Assembly: GCF_001423495.1 (NCBI RefSeq)
Contig: NZ_LMOG01000002.1
Span: 124,673-188,672, forward strand
Origin: Xanthomonas sp. Leaf131
GTDB taxonomy: Bacteria > Pseudomonadota > Gammaproteobacteria > Xanthomonadales > Xanthomonadaceae
Direction of reading: 5' to 3'
Length of the DNA stretch: 64,000 nt
Made by a program: the position numbers and the translations under genes. Of this stretch, positions 37,492 through 49,900 are shown one piece after another. Each line of letters opens with the position of its first letter. The stretch's first letter is position 1. The notes under the pieces were generated by a model. The model made no database searches and was not told the origin of the DNA. It saw only the letters and a program-made list of their open reading frames with translations.

Positions 37492-37965
37492 TCAATGCCG
37501 ATGTGTGCGCTTTGCTCTGGGCTTGTCGGCCGGCTGCGTGCGCGCATTGCACAGCGCATCGAACTCGCCCGCCAGCGTAGCCAGCGTCACCGTACCCAGG
37601 CGCTGCAGCAACAGCGCTTCGGCGTCGGCCAGTGCATCGGCAATAGCGGCGTTGACGACCCGCTCCACGCCGCACTGCGGGTTGTCGTGATCGGCGCCGA
37701 TCGCAAACAGATGCGGGCCGCCCACGGCGCGATGGATATCCAGCAACGTCACCTGGGCCAGATCGCATGCGATGTGCCAGCCACCGTTGTGCCCTTTGGT
37801 CGATTGCACATAACCCGCCTCGCGCAAGCCGGCCATGGTCCGCCGCACCACCACCGCATTGGTCGACAGCATGCTGGCGATCTGCTCGGAGGTCATCGGC
37901 TGCTCGCTTCTGGCCATGTGCAACAGCACATGCAACATGCGGGAAAGGCGGCTATCGGTTCGCAC
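37492..37965 (-). CDS. Rrf2 family transcriptional regulator
   Basis: This 157-residue winged-helix regulator opens as family members do (SRLSRMLHVLLHMA), with MTSEQIASMLSTNAVVVRRTMAGLREAGYV as the DNA-binding helices and GHNGGW as the wing. Classic iron-sulfur Rrf2 proteins (IscR, NsrR) carry three clustered Cys near residue 95-105. Here only one (NPQCGV) lies in that region, so a cluster of that type is unlikely and thiol sensing is more plausible. The start is a GTG at 37965; an ATG at 37938 is the alternative. It most likely represses the flavoprotein gene downstream. Confidence 0.87.
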   Translation of the reverse strand: MRTDSRLSRMLHVLLHMARSEQPMTSEQIASMLSTNAVVVRRTMAGLREAGYVQSTKGHNGGWHIACDLAQVTLLDIHRAVGGPHLFAIGADHDNPQCGVERVVNAAIADALADAEALLLQRLGTVTLATLAGEFDALCNARTQPADKPRAKRTHRH

Positions 37966-38077
37966 GCGGTATTGGTTCGCTCGATCAGGTCAGGAAGATG
38001 GCGTGGCGTCGCTCTGCGGCGATTGTGCCGCAGCACGCGACAATTTTGGCAATCGCCCCGCATCGCGGCTTACGCGA

Positions 38078-39952
38078 TCAGCACACTGCCCATTGATCGC
38101 GCCCTGCGGTCTTGGCTGCATACAACGCAAGATCGGCCTGGCTCAGCAACACGTCCAGACCGGTGGCGGCGGTGACGCTCACCGCGCCCATGCAGAACCG
38201 CACCGGCTGGTCTGCCGGCAGGCCGGCGATCTGGATCGCGGCCACCGCGCTGCGCAGGCGCGCAAACACCGCAGGAATTTCCTCCGCGTTGCAACCCGGC
38301 AGCACCAACAGAAATTCTTCGCCGCCCAGGCGGCCCATTCGGTCCTGCGTGCGCAAGGCCAGCTTCGACGCGCTGGCGAGCGCCTTGAGCACTGCATCGC
38401 CGGTGGCGTGGCCGTGCACATCGTTGATCAGTTTGAAGTGGTCCAGATCGATCAACGCCAGCATGCACGGAATCTGCGAGCGCAACGATTGCTCGATCTG
38501 CTGCTGCGCCTCGGAGCGAATGGCGCGGCGATTGGGCAGGCCGGTGAGTTCGTCGCGCATCGCCAGCCGCGACAGCTGCCGGCGATGGCGCGCACCGAAG
38601 GCCAGCACCACCAGTGCGCCCAGCAATAGCAGGCAGGCCGCACACAAGGCGATCCACAGCGTGCGTTGGCCGGCTTCGCGTGCCTGCAGCGCCAGCTGTG
38701 CGGTTTCGCTGCGACGGCGCAACTCTGCGGTTTCGGCGCCACGGCGGGCATCTTCGTAGCGCGCCTGCAAGCGCAGCATCACGGTGTCGCGTTGGCGGTC
38801 CAGGCTTTGTGCGCGCAGCGTGTTGGCGCGCTGCAATTCCTGATACGCCTCGGCATGGCGACCCTCCGCTGCCAGCGCCTGGGCGATGGCCTCGATCAGT
38901 TGCGCACGCCGGCTCAAGGTCAGGTTCGGATCGTCCGCCGCCCTGGCCACGACGATCTCGGCCGCCAGGCTGTCTGCCTTCAACGCGGTCAATGCCTGCA
39001 ACAACACCGCATGACATGCCGCCACACGGCCGACGTTGCCCTGTGTTTGCATCAGCGGCAACGCCTCGCGCGCCATCGCCAATGCCGCGTTCGCATCGCC
39101 GGTTTCGCTCAGGGCTTCGCTGGCGCTGGTCAATGCCGCAGCCACGCCGGCCTGATCGCCGAGCGCGCGACTGAGCGCCAGCGCGCGCTTGAAGTGCAGC
39201 AGAGCGGCTTCGGGTTGTTGCGCGGCCAGCGAGGTGCCGTACTCGTATTCGATCAGGCTGCGTTGGAAGCGTGCCGGCTGGCCGTGCAAACGCGCCAAGG
39301 CACGCTGCAGATAATCTTCGGCTTCGCCGTCCTCGGCCATGCGCCCGCCCACACGGCTGGCCAGCGACCCCAACTGGGTCAAGGCATCCAGCTCCAGGCT
39401 CAAGGTGTGTTCGCGCACCGCACATTGGTAGCTGGCTTGCGCGGCCTTCCATGCCTCATCGCTGCTGCTGGAGGCCAGCATGCTCCACATGTCGACCGCT
39501 TCCACCTCGCACAGCAGATCGTTGCGACCCAGTGCACGTGCGCGCTGACGCAAGTCTTCCAGGCGCATCACCATGCCGCGATTGGGGTTTTCGCGCACAT
39601 CGCTGAGTGCCTGCACGATATCCAGCCACAGCTGCGCCTGCGCGGCGTTGCCGTGCAGTTTCTCCAGCACCGCGCGTGCCTGGGTGAGCACCACCTGGCG
39701 ATGATCGTTGTCTTCCAGCGAAATCAGCACGCGTGCCTGCGCCAGCAAGGCCCAGAACTCCGCGTCCACGTCGCCATCGTTGCGCGCCCGCAGCAGCGAG
39801 GCCTGTGCAGTCTGCAATGCGGCCTGGGGGTCGTCGATTGCGGCCGATTCGATCGCCTTCCACGGCTGCGGCTGCGCCCACACTACCGCGCTGCTCAGCA
39901 GCAAGACGATCCCGACGAAGAGGTATCGCCACCGTGTCGCAGGCGGGCTCAT
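38078..39952 (-). CDS. exported TPR sensor diguanylate cyclase (GGEEF)
   Basis: This 624-residue inner-membrane protein has a signal peptide (to about residue 27, VVWAQ). A periplasmic helical domain of TPR-like repeats (about 30-400) leads to a transmembrane helix (about 435-455, LWIALCAACLLLLGALVVLAF) and a cytoplasmic GGDEF domain. DELTGLPNRR, DLDHFKLIND and GRLGGEEF are complete, and RTQD five residues earlier is an I-site. It should make c-di-GMP in response to a periplasmic signal or protein. The ATG at 39952 has GAGTGG upstream; an in-frame start at 40126 would bury the signal peptide. Confidence 0.9.
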   Translation of the reverse strand: MSPPATRWRYLFVGIVLLLSSAVVWAQPQPWKAIESAAIDDPQAALQTAQASLLRARNDGDVDAEFWALLAQARVLISLEDNDHRQVVLTQARAVLEKLHGNAAQAQLWLDIVQALSDVRENPNRGMVMRLEDLRQRARALGRNDLLCEVEAVDMWSMLASSSSDEAWKAAQASYQCAVREHTLSLELDALTQLGSLASRVGGRMAEDGEAEDYLQRALARLHGQPARFQRSLIEYEYGTSLAAQQPEAALLHFKRALALSRALGDQAGVAAALTSASEALSETGDANAALAMAREALPLMQTQGNVGRVAACHAVLLQALTALKADSLAAEIVVARAADDPNLTLSRRAQLIEAIAQALAAEGRHAEAYQELQRANTLRAQSLDRQRDTVMLRLQARYEDARRGAETAELRRRSETAQLALQAREAGQRTLWIALCAACLLLLGALVVLAFGARHRRQLSRLAMRDELTGLPNRRAIRSEAQQQIEQSLRSQIPCMLALIDLDHFKLINDVHGHATGDAVLKALASASKLALRTQDRMGRLGGEEFLLVLPGCNAEEIPAVFARLRSAVAAIQIAGLPADQPVRFCMGAVSVTAATGLDVLLSQADLALYAAKTAGRDQWAVC

Positions 39953-40334
39953 CGACCACTCATGGCGGTGACCAAGCACAGCGCAGCGGGGTCGTGACCA
40001 CGGCGACGCCACTGGCCCGAACCGGGCTTGCTCTTTGCTGCGGCATGTCAGGCACTCCCATGGCTGGACGCTGGCGAAAGTCGGTGGGGTCGGCGTCCGG
40101 TCGAACGCGACATCGATGCAAAGCACGCCTGCAATGATGACCGGCAGGCAGGCCAGGCACCGTGATTGCGACGGTCCTGATCGAGTTCGTTATCGGCCTG
40201 ATCGCACTTGGCTTGAATGGGGAGGGCTGGCCCGGTCAACTGTCGGCATGCTGATTGCCTGCGCGTTTGAAAGCGCCACCCGGCAGCGACGTAAACTGCA
40301 GCACGGCAGCCGCCGCACCAGATCCGGAGACACC

Positions 40335-41426
40335 GTGACATCCCGCCTGCCCCGCCTGCTCACGTTGCTCGCCATCGCCTTGCTGTCGGCCTGCGCCACC
40401 CAGACCCCGCGTGCGCCGCAGCGCTCCCCGGATGCGGTCAAGGCCGATATCGCGCGGCGCCTGCCGGCCACGCTCACCGATCGCACCGGCTGGGCCAACG
40501 ATGTGTACGTGGCGCTGTCCTCGCAGGCGCTGGACACCAGCCCCGAATACATCTGCGCGGTGCTGGCGGTGACCGAGCAGGAGTCGACCTATCAGGCCAA
40601 TCCTGTGGTTCCCAATCTGGGCAAGATTTCGCGCGCGGAGATCGACCGCCGCGCCAGTGCGCATCACATTCCCGGCTTCATGGTCGATGCCGCCTTGCGC
40701 ATCGACTCCCCCGATGGCCGCAGCTATGCCACGCGCATTGCGAGCGCGCGCACCGAGCAGGAGCTGAGCCGCATCTTCGAAGACTTCACCGGCAGCGTGC
40801 CGCTGGGTGCGCGCCTGTTCGACGGGCTCAATCCGGTGCACACCGCCGGGCCGATGCAGGTCAGCATCGCGTTTGCCGAGCAGCATGCCGAGCGTTATCC
40901 GTACCCGCCCGGCGACTCGATCCGCCATGAAGTCTTCAGCCGTCGTGGCGGGCTGTGGTTCGGCACCCAGCATCTGCTCGGGTATCCGGCCAATTACGAC
41001 GCGTTGCTGTATCGCTTCGCCGATTTCAACGCCGGTTGGTACGCCAGCCGCAATGCCGCGTTCCAGGCCGCGCTGAGCAAGGCCAGCGGCATCGCGCTCG
41101 CGCTGGACGGCGACCTGCTCACGCCCGGCGCCAGCCTGGATGCCCCCGGCGGCACCGAACGTGCCGCGCGCGCCCTGGGCAGCCAGCTGGCGATGAGCGA
41201 CCGGCAGCTGCGCCGCGCCCTGGAAGCCGGCAACTCCGCCGATTTCGAAGACACCGAGTTGTATCGAAATGTGTTCGCGCTGGCCGAACGAAGTGCCGGC
41301 AAACCGCTGCCGCGCGCGGTGCTGCCCGGCATCACCCTGGAGAGCCCCAAGATCACCCGCACGCTCACCACCGCCTGGTTCGCGCAACGCGTGAACGAGC
41401 GTTGGAAGCGCTGCATGGGCAAGTAG
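40335..41426 (+). CDS. DUF1615 family lipoprotein
   Basis: This 363-residue lipoprotein starts at a GTG with GGAGA five bases upstream and has a lipobox LSAC (Cys20). The domain matches DUF1615: ICAVLAVTEQESTYQANP resembles the catalytic Glu region of lytic transglycosylases, and LGARLFDGLNPVHTAGPMQVS and RRGGLWFGTQHLLGYP follow. A role in peptidoglycan remodelling is plausible but not established. It is followed at 115 bp by the S9 peptidase on the same strand. Confidence 0.85.
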   Translation: MTSRLPRLLTLLAIALLSACATQTPRAPQRSPDAVKADIARRLPATLTDRTGWANDVYVALSSQALDTSPEYICAVLAVTEQESTYQANPVVPNLGKISRAEIDRRASAHHIPGFMVDAALRIDSPDGRSYATRIASARTEQELSRIFEDFTGSVPLGARLFDGLNPVHTAGPMQVSIAFAEQHAERYPYPPGDSIRHEVFSRRGGLWFGTQHLLGYPANYDALLYRFADFNAGWYASRNAAFQAALSKASGIALALDGDLLTPGASLDAPGGTERAARALGSQLAMSDRQLRRALEAGNSADFEDTELYRNVFALAERSAGKPLPRAVLPGITLESPKITRTLTTAWFAQRVNERWKRCMGK

Positions 41427-41540
41427 CAACACGCCCGGCAGCACGACTTCTGGCAGAGGCACACCCCCTTTCCGTGCGGGTAGCATCGGGCGGTCGCGCC
41501 GACCGCGGTTGCGCGCGCCTTTCGTCCCGGAGAGTCCTAC

Positions 41541-43865
41541 ATGCCCACCTCGTTGCCGATGCGGCAGTTGTTCGCCGCCATCGTCCTGGCCGCCCTGCCG
41601 GCCCTCGCCAGCGCGCAAGCCCCCAGCGTCACCGCCGCCGATTACGCCCGTGCCGAGCGTCTGATCAACTACGCCGCGCAGCCGCTGGTGGACCATGCCG
41701 CCACGCGCATCGACTGGCTGGATGCCACGCATGTGGTCTATGTCGATCACGATGCCGCCGGCAACCGGCTGCTGCAGCTGGACACCGCCACCGGCAGGAC
41801 CGCGCCGCTCTTCAAACAGTCCGCGCTGGTCGCCTCGCTCAATACGCTGCTGAAGACCGGCGACAAACCGCTCAAGGCCGACACCTTCGCACCGGCGGTC
41901 AAGCGCACCGCCGATGGCCGCTACCGCCTGAACATTCGCGACACCGCCGTGGTCTGCGATGCGCGTGCACGCTGCAGCAAACTGTATGCGAAGGACAAGG
42001 CCGAACCGGGCGTACCGTCGCCGGACAAGCGTAGCGAGGCCTTCATTCGCAACTGGAACCTGTGGGTGCGCGATTTAGCCAGCGGCCAGGAAACCCAGCT
42101 CACCCGCGACGGCGTGGAAAACTTCGGCTACGCCACCGACAACGCCGGCTGGCAGCACAGCGACAACGCCATCGTTGCCTGGTCGCCAGACTCGCGCAAA
42201 CTCGCCACCTTCCAGCAGGACCAGCGCAAGACCGGCGACATGTATCTGGTCAGCACCAAGCTCGGGCATCCGGAACTGCAGTCGTGGAAATACCCGCTGG
42301 CCGGCGACAAGGACGTGACCATGATCGAACGCGTGGTCATCGACGTGCCCACGCGCAGCGTGCTGCGGCTGAAGCTGCCGCCGGACCAGCACCGCTCCAC
42401 CCTGTGCGACGACGTCAGCTGCTCGCCGGGCCTGTGGGACGATGTGAAGTGGGCACCGGATGGCAAGACGCTGGCCTTCGCGTCCACCTCGCGCTTCCAT
42501 AAGCAGACCTGGTTGCGCATCGCCGATGTCGCCACTGGCGACGTGCGCACCGCCTTCGACGAAACCGCCAAGACCTATTACGAAAGCGGGCAGGTTGCCG
42601 CCAACTGGGCGTATCTACCTGCCAGCAATGAAGCGGTGTGGTTCTCCGAACGCAGCGATTGGGGCCAGCTGTATCTCTACGATCTGGCAACGGGCCAACC
42701 CAAGCGCGCGATCACCACTGGCGAAGGCAACGTCACCGAATTGCTGCGCGTGGACCCGGTGACGCGCACGGCGTGGTTTGTCGGCGTTGGACGCGTTGCA
42801 GGTGTGGACCCGTATTACCAGCAGCTGTGGAAGGTGAGTCTGGACGGTGGTGAGCCGGTGTTGCTGACGCCCGAAGCGGCCGATCACAGCATCGCGCTAT
42901 CGCCCGATGGCGCCCGCTTCGTGGATACCTATTCCACCTCGGTCACGCCACCGGTCACGCTGCTGCGCGATGCCAGCGACGGACGCACTGTCAGCACGAT
43001 CGCCACTGCCGATATCACCCGCCTCAAAGCCGCTGGCTGGGTGCCGCCCGAGCCGATCACGGTCAAGGCCCGCGACGGCAAGACCACGCTGTATGGCCTG
43101 ATGTTCAAGCCCAGCCACTTCGACCCGGCGCGCAAATATCCGATCATCGATTACATCTATCCCGGCCCGCAGACCGGCTCGGTACGTGGCCGCAGTTTCC
43201 TTGCCGGCCATGGCGACAATCAATCGCTGGCCGAACTGGGCTTTATCGTGATCGCCATCGACGGCATGGGCACGCCGTGGCGTAGCAAGACCTTCCACGA
43301 CACCTGGTACGCCAACATGGGCGACAACACCCTGCCCGACCAGGTGGCCGGGCTGAAGGAACTGGGTCAGCGTTATCCATGGATCGACTTGAGCCGGGTC
43401 GGCATCTGGGGCCACTCCGGTGGCGGTAACGCCTCCACCAGCGCGATGCTGCGCTACCCGGACTTCTTCAAGGTCGCCTGGTCGGAAAGCGGCAACCACG
43501 ACAACCGCGGCTACGAAGACGACTGGGCCGAGAAGTATCACGGCGAGCACATCGTCAACAAGGACGGCACGTCCAACTACGACGACCAGGCCAACGCCGG
43601 CCGCGCCAGCAACCTCAAGGGCCGGCTGATGCTGGTGCACGGCACCCTGGACGACAACGTGCCGCCGTATCTCACCTTGCTGGTGGCCGATGCCCTGATC
43701 AAGGCCAACAAGAACTTCGACATGCTGATGCTGCCCAACGCCAAACATGGCTATGGCGATCTCACCCCGTATGTCACACGCCGCCGCTGGGATTATTTCG
43801 TGCAGTACCTGCTCGGCGCCACGCCGCCGGCGCAGTATCAGATGAAGCCGATGCCGAAGAATTGA
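41541..43865 (+). CDS. S9 family dipeptidyl-peptidase IV-like exported peptidase
   Basis: This 774-residue protein has a signal peptide (cleaved near ALASAQ) and an N-terminal beta-propeller (DPPIV_N, to about residue 500). A C-terminal alpha/beta-hydrolase domain carries the catalytic Ser626 in GHSGGG, an Asp at 704-705 in GTLDDN, and His736 in AKHGYG. It probably removes Xaa-Pro dipeptides from peptides in the periplasm. GGAGAG six bases before the ATG at 41541 supports the start. It converges on the RTX gene across a perfect hairpin. Confidence 0.92.
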   Translation: MPTSLPMRQLFAAIVLAALPALASAQAPSVTAADYARAERLINYAAQPLVDHAATRIDWLDATHVVYVDHDAAGNRLLQLDTATGRTAPLFKQSALVASLNTLLKTGDKPLKADTFAPAVKRTADGRYRLNIRDTAVVCDARARCSKLYAKDKAEPGVPSPDKRSEAFIRNWNLWVRDLASGQETQLTRDGVENFGYATDNAGWQHSDNAIVAWSPDSRKLATFQQDQRKTGDMYLVSTKLGHPELQSWKYPLAGDKDVTMIERVVIDVPTRSVLRLKLPPDQHRSTLCDDVSCSPGLWDDVKWAPDGKTLAFASTSRFHKQTWLRIADVATGDVRTAFDETAKTYYESGQVAANWAYLPASNEAVWFSERSDWGQLYLYDLATGQPKRAITTGEGNVTELLRVDPVTRTAWFVGVGRVAGVDPYYQQLWKVSLDGGEPVLLTPEAADHSIALSPDGARFVDTYSTSVTPPVTLLRDASDGRTVSTIATADITRLKAAGWVPPEPITVKARDGKTTLYGLMFKPSHFDPARKYPIIDYIYPGPQTGSVRGRSFLAGHGDNQSLAELGFIVIAIDGMGTPWRSKTFHDTWYANMGDNTLPDQVAGLKELGQRYPWIDLSRVGIWGHSGGGNASTSAMLRYPDFFKVAWSESGNHDNRGYEDDWAEKYHGEHIVNKDGTSNYDDQANAGRASNLKGRLMLVHGTLDDNVPPYLTLLVADALIKANKNFDMLMLPNAKHGYGDLTPYVTRRRWDYFVQYLLGATPPAQYQMKPMPKN

Positions 43866-43916
43866 GAAGGAACATCTTCTCATCGCGACAAGGTTTCTAT
43901 CATGTATTTCACGACG

Positions 43917-43946
43917 GTATGCCTGGCTCAAACGAGCCAGGCATAC
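43917..43946. terminator. bidirectional terminator hairpin
   Basis: A perfect 13-bp stem (GTATGCCTGGCTC / GAGCCAGGCATAC) with loop AAAC lies between the convergent S9 peptidase and RTX genes. It lacks a T-run on either side but is the only strong hairpin in the 93-bp gap. Confidence 0.65.
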
Positions 43947-43958
43947 CCAACCTATGGT

Positions 43959-46900
43959 CTACACCCAATGTATTTCCGGGCGAGTAGCCATGCCCTGGCC
44001 GCTTGCTAGGGCGTATCGGGCAGCAAAATCATCCGTTCTCGTGTCAGCACCCAAGGCATCTCCATAAGCGAAGCCACTCATTGCCTCGTTCAATAGATCC
44101 AACTCCCTGCCAGTCACAGTGCTGGAAGATTCTGTGATCATATTAAAGCCAGCACGCTCCTGCTCCTGCGCATCGTTTGAGTACGCATCAGCGATGCGTG
44201 CAGCCGTCTCGGTATCAGATGTCTCGCTAAGCATCAGATCCGCGTAAGCGTCAGCGCTGGCAACCGCATAGAACTCTCCATATGCGCTCGCGCCAACCGG
44301 ACTGTTCGTCCAATCATCAGTCCCTTCAACCTGCACATTGAACAACAGTTCGACACGCCTTCCTGACTGATCGCTAATTGAAAGCCCCCCAATACCTATC
44401 TCCCCTGAATACGGAGGTCTGCCCCTAAGCGTTTGGCTAGACATGTCGTAGCGCAGCCACTCATTACCACTATCGTATGAAAAGCTCACATCTAACTCAT
44501 CTGTCGAGATCCCATCGAACAACCTCGTCGGAACTTCGATAACCACCTCCTCCCCCACGGTTGCATACACATCGCGCATGAGATGAACGACGCTGCCATT
44601 ACTGAATGAAAATAGCTCGACCACCGGATTTCCATTTTCATCCAGATCAACCAACACCTGCCCATCCACACCTCCATCACCGCCCAGGTTCAGCACTCCA
44701 GCCTCATCATCGAAATAATAATATGGCATTGAAGAACCATAAATCCGATCCGGCATGATCAATGTATCCACGCCACCTGCATCTTTCACCCTATCGACAC
44801 CAGCTTCCACCTCGTACGAATAGACATCATTCCCTTCCCCACCATCGAGGACATCGGAACCGGCACCGCCAATCAGAACATCGTCGCCATCACCCCCAGA
44901 CAGGAGATCATCTCCGTATCCGCCGGACAGCCGATCAGCCCCGCCATTTCCGACCAGAACATCCGCCCCCGCTCCGGCCTCCAGAACATCCGTACCATCG
45001 CCGCCGGTCAAGACGATCGGTTGTTCGGATGCAATCGTACGCAAGTAAGCGTCATCCCATACCACGCCGCTTCCAAAATGCAGTTCGACACGTGTTCTTG
45101 CTTCTAAGCGGAAATAACCTTTCACCAGCAGGCTATCCTCATCACCGGACACAGCGATGAGCAGATCGTCTTCAGAACGCCTTGCCTGAAGCTCGGCCGG
45201 CGAGATATCGGGTTGCAACCTGATCCGCCTGGTACCGGTGTAATAAACGTACCCACTGGTATAATTGACGCCCTCAGCCAATTCATCCGCACCATAGCCG
45301 CGACCGAAAACGATGTCATCCACTCCGTTACCGGTATAGATCAGATCCACTCCACTACCAGAGTCAAAATAATCATCTTCATCAAATCCAATCATGTGGT
45401 TGCGATCGTAAGACGCAGTATTCCCCTGATCGACAAAAATGCCAATTTCACCATCACCCTCTCCATGCAGTGAATCACCGCCACCGCCGAAATGAACCGA
45501 AATGGAACGCCCGTCAGCAACAGCGCGCGACCGAATTTCTTGACTATTCCAGACTGTGCCGTCGTCGAATTCCAGGCTTGTTATGTCGCCTCGGTACGCC
45601 ACACCTGGATCCTTGGCAAGGATCAAACGATCGGCACTTGCACCTATTGCCAACATCCAGGCATCACCGTGACGGGTGATAACCAAGTCGCTCGGAAGCA
45701 CGCCAGGCTTCAGCACGATCCGATCCTGACCTGCTGTCCACACTATGTCGGTCCCATAGCCGCGACCGAAGATGTAGGTATTGCCGCCCGACACAGCGCG
45801 CATGAAGTCGCTGCCCTCTCCACCGTCGAGCACCGTATTCTCGCCCGATGCAATCAAATGGTCATTTCCGGCTCCGCCCAGAAGGATATCCCCGCCTCCT
45901 CCAGAAATCGTATCGTCGCCAGCGCCACCATCCAGAACGTCTGCTCCAGCATGGCCAACGATTGCGTCATTGCCTCTCCCTCCTGACACGAAGCCGCCAT
46001 CTGCGGCTGCGTGGATCGCGTCATCACCATCAGTAGCTCGGTTGACATCAATCCGGATTTTTTCCAGGTCCCAGATGGTTCCGTCGGCAAACTCGATGAC
46101 CTCGATCGATTGCGGGGTGAATTCCCCCTGGAAATCGAACATTCCAAGCACCACCATCCGATCATCGCTACCGCGCAGCTGCAAGACGAGGCTGGTAAAA
46201 TCACGGCGCAGCACCACGTCATCCGGCGTCACCGACGCATCCAGGCGGATAACATCGACATCTCCCGGATTGAATCTTCCTCCCCAGGCAACTTGCTCGT
46301 AAATAGTGTCACGACCGGAGTCATATCCAAAATTATAGATATCGGATCCGCGGCCACCATTCAACCAATCGTTGCCGAGTCCGCCAATCAGCGTGTCCTT
46401 GCCATCTCCACCGTCAAGCGAATCATCGCCCATGCCCCCGTAAAGATGATCATTGCCGCTTCCGCCTGACAACCTATCTCCGCTTCCCCCGCCGTAAAGC
46501 ACGTCTTCCCCATCTGATCCGAACAGCACATCGTTGCCAAGGCCACCATCGATCACGTCATCCCCGGCGAGACCATCGATGGAGTCATTTCCACCAAGAC
46601 CATTGATGAGATCACGTTGGCCAAATCCTACGAGGACGTCGTCACCCTCACTGCCTTTCAGCAGTTCTTCACGCAATTGTTGGATCGTCACTCTGGTGCC
46701 GTCACTGAAATCAACGGCGTGGACGGAAGGCGAATCTGAAAATGCCTCCTCGATGAGCAGTGTGTCGCCAGTCGCGATGATTTCGATCGTCAAGCCTCCG
46801 TCCACATCATTCCTGAAAACGACGTCTTGACGGCGTATCCCAGCATCAAGGAGCACGCGATCAAAACTGGTGTCGCCCTCGACCCGGTACGTGGCCTGGA

Positions 46901-49900
46901 TCAGATCATTTTCGCTTCCCACTCCAAACAGATACGTATCATCCCCTTCCCCGCCCGACATGGTGTCCCAGCCAGCGCCACCACTCAAGATGTCCTTTCC
47001 TTCCCCTCCATGCAGCGCATCCGAGCCATCCCCTCCCATGAGCAGGTCGTCGCCATGTCCACCGTACAAGACATCGTTTCCTGCCTGGCCCGACAGCACG
47101 TCATCGCCATCGCTGCCATAGATCTCATCATCACCGCTGCCTGCGACTGGATCACGTGTGAAGTCACCCGCACGCAACACTTCACCATCGGAGAACTCGA
47201 TGACGTGGGTACGATTTCCTGGAGCCAAAAATCCTTCGAGAAGTAATGCGTCGAAGCCACTGCCACCGGGATCTTGACCATTAAAAAAGGACAAGAGCAC
47301 ATCCTCTCCCTGCACAATGATGCTCGCTGCATCGCGCCTCAGGTCCAGAAACCGTATGGTATCGCTACCGCCACCAGAATCATCGAGGGCAACGATGGAG
47401 TCGGATCCGAAACCGGACTGGAATTCGTAGACATCGTTTCCGGCACCTCCGTTGAGCACATCGTTACCGCCACCACCCAAAAGGCGATCATCCCCATCGC
47501 TGGCGTAGATGACGTCATCGCCAAGGCCGCCAAGCAGCACATCGTCGCCGCTGCTACCGACGATATTCCCTCCTTCGTCTCCCCCGATCACGGTGACTCC
47601 ACCATTCACGGGACTCAACAGTGCGATAACCTGATCATGGTCGTATTGAGATCCATCACCAAAATAGAAAAAGTCGACCGACTGCTGATAGAGGAAGTTC
47701 TGGATCCTTAGCAAATCCTCGGACCCATCAAAGACTACAAGAAGATCGCCGTTGGAATCCTGGGAAAACCTGACGGAATTCCTGTCGATTTCTTCACTGA
47801 AATAGAATTCGCTTACGGCCTGTCCACCAAACTGTCTCAAGACGGTATCTTGACCAAACCCCTTCTGGAAATAATAACGGTTCATACCGATACCGCCATC
47901 GAGTAGATCGTTTCCGGTACCGCCATCCAGACTGTCGTTGCCCGAACCGCCCATTAGCAGATCGTCACCGGAACCGCCCCGCAGGACGTCGTCACCGGCT
48001 TCGCCAGCTAGATAATCGTTTCCGCCCCCCCCCTCCAAGGAGTCATCGCCGACAAGGCTTTCGCCTTCATCGTCACCGTAGAGAACATCGTTCCCATTGC
48101 CTCCTCGGAGTTCATCATTACCGCCGTCTCCGCGCAGCACGTCGTTGCCGGCGCCGCCATCGAGGACGTCATTGCCATGCGCAGAAGGATCGGCTGCACC
48201 ATCACCAGCCAGACGATCATCCCCCTCTCCGCCCATGATGACGTCCGCACCTTCCTCACCGTGCAGCACATCGTGTCCGCTACCGCCGTCCAGGAAGTCG
48301 TCACCGGTGCCTCCGCCCAACTCATCATCACCATCGCCTCCAAGCAAGGTGTCGCGCCCGGAGCCTCCTCTCAATACATCGTCGCCAGCGCCACCATCCA
48401 GGCTGTCGTCGCCGTCCTCACCGAAAAGCCTGTCCTGTTCGGCGTTGCCCAGCAGATTGTCGTTGCCGGCCCCACCAGCCAGCTCGTCCATGCCCTGTCC
48501 CCCGATCAGGCTGTCGTTGCCGTCTCCACCCCACAGCAGGTCGTTGCCATCGCCACCATCCAGGCGGTCATCGCCACCACCGCCGCTAAGCTGGTCATTA
48601 CCGCCGTTTCCGAGCAGATAGTCATTCCCGTGATATAGCGGATCGACATCAGTTGCGATGCCATCTCCAACAAGGACATCATCACCGTTGTCACCGGAAA
48701 GCATGTCGTCGCCGCCAAGGCCGATCAGTGTGTCGTTTCCATCGCCTCCACGCAGGACGTCGCGACCATGCTCCGATCCAGGAATTTCGATTGAGTCGCC
48801 AACCAATATATCGTCGCCGGCGCCTCCAAGTAGCGTGTCATTCCCGCCGTCGCCGTATATCGTGTCATTCCCGGAACCGCCATCCAGGTAATCGTCACCA
48901 GAGACCACCCCTGTGTTGTTCCCGGCGATCACCCCGTATTCCACTCGATCGCCTTGCAACACATCTTCGCCATCACCACCAAGCAACAGGTCATTTCCTC
49001 CCTGGCCATAGATCCGGTCATTTCCAGACCCACCAGTGAGAACATCATGGCCTGCACGATTGGCTTGGTCGCCCACCTGCTGGGAAAAAAAGGCCAGAAC
49101 ACCCGCGGACCCCGTGAAATCGTCGCCCAGGATGACATCATCTCCATCGCCACCGTCGATGGTGTCGTTATCGACCCCGCCGATCAATAGATCGTTTCCA
49201 GTCCCGCCATCGATGAAGTCTTGGCCTTGCCCACCATAGGCAATGTCATGCCCATCACCGGCATCCATTTCATCGTCGCCATTGGCACTTGAATTGGGAT
49301 CAAGATACTTCCAAGGTTGATCGCCATATCCAAACGCCTGGATTTCAAGCCCTGAAAGCAGGGTACCAGGATCGCCAGGCGTGAATCCTGCTGCTGCCAC
49401 GGACCAGCCTGCGCCATTGGTGAAAATCTGGTTGCTGCTGGCGACCATTTCATACCACTGCTCGCCTTGGTACTTGTACCAATTGGCGACCAGGGGGACG
49501 CCCAGCAATACATCGTTTCCAAGCCCCCCGACAAGACGATTAGAACCTGGACCGCCAAGAATCAGGTCATCGCCATGACCACCATCAATCCAGTCATTCC
49601 CATATCCACCGTCAATACCATCGTTGCCGCCCATGCCACTGATGAAGTCATCACCACTGAATGGAGTGCTCTCCAGCACATCACCGTCGGTACCAACGAC
49701 ATCATTGTCATTTGTCAATGGATAGGGATTTTCTGGCTGTCCTGGCTGATCTAGTCCAGGCAAGGTGATACCCAGTCCTCCGTTGCTCCAGTTTCTGACC
49801 AGAATGCGCGCGCCTGTTTCACGGTGGACCAAGACCAGGGTTGTCTCCGTCGGCGTCTCGACAGGAAAGACCCTGAACACGCCATCATTGGTCTCCCAGG

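Noticed and set aside
47274..47711. Plus-strand frames across the RTX gene
   Set aside because: RTX repeats leave regular open frames on the opposite strand; no start signals or domains support them.
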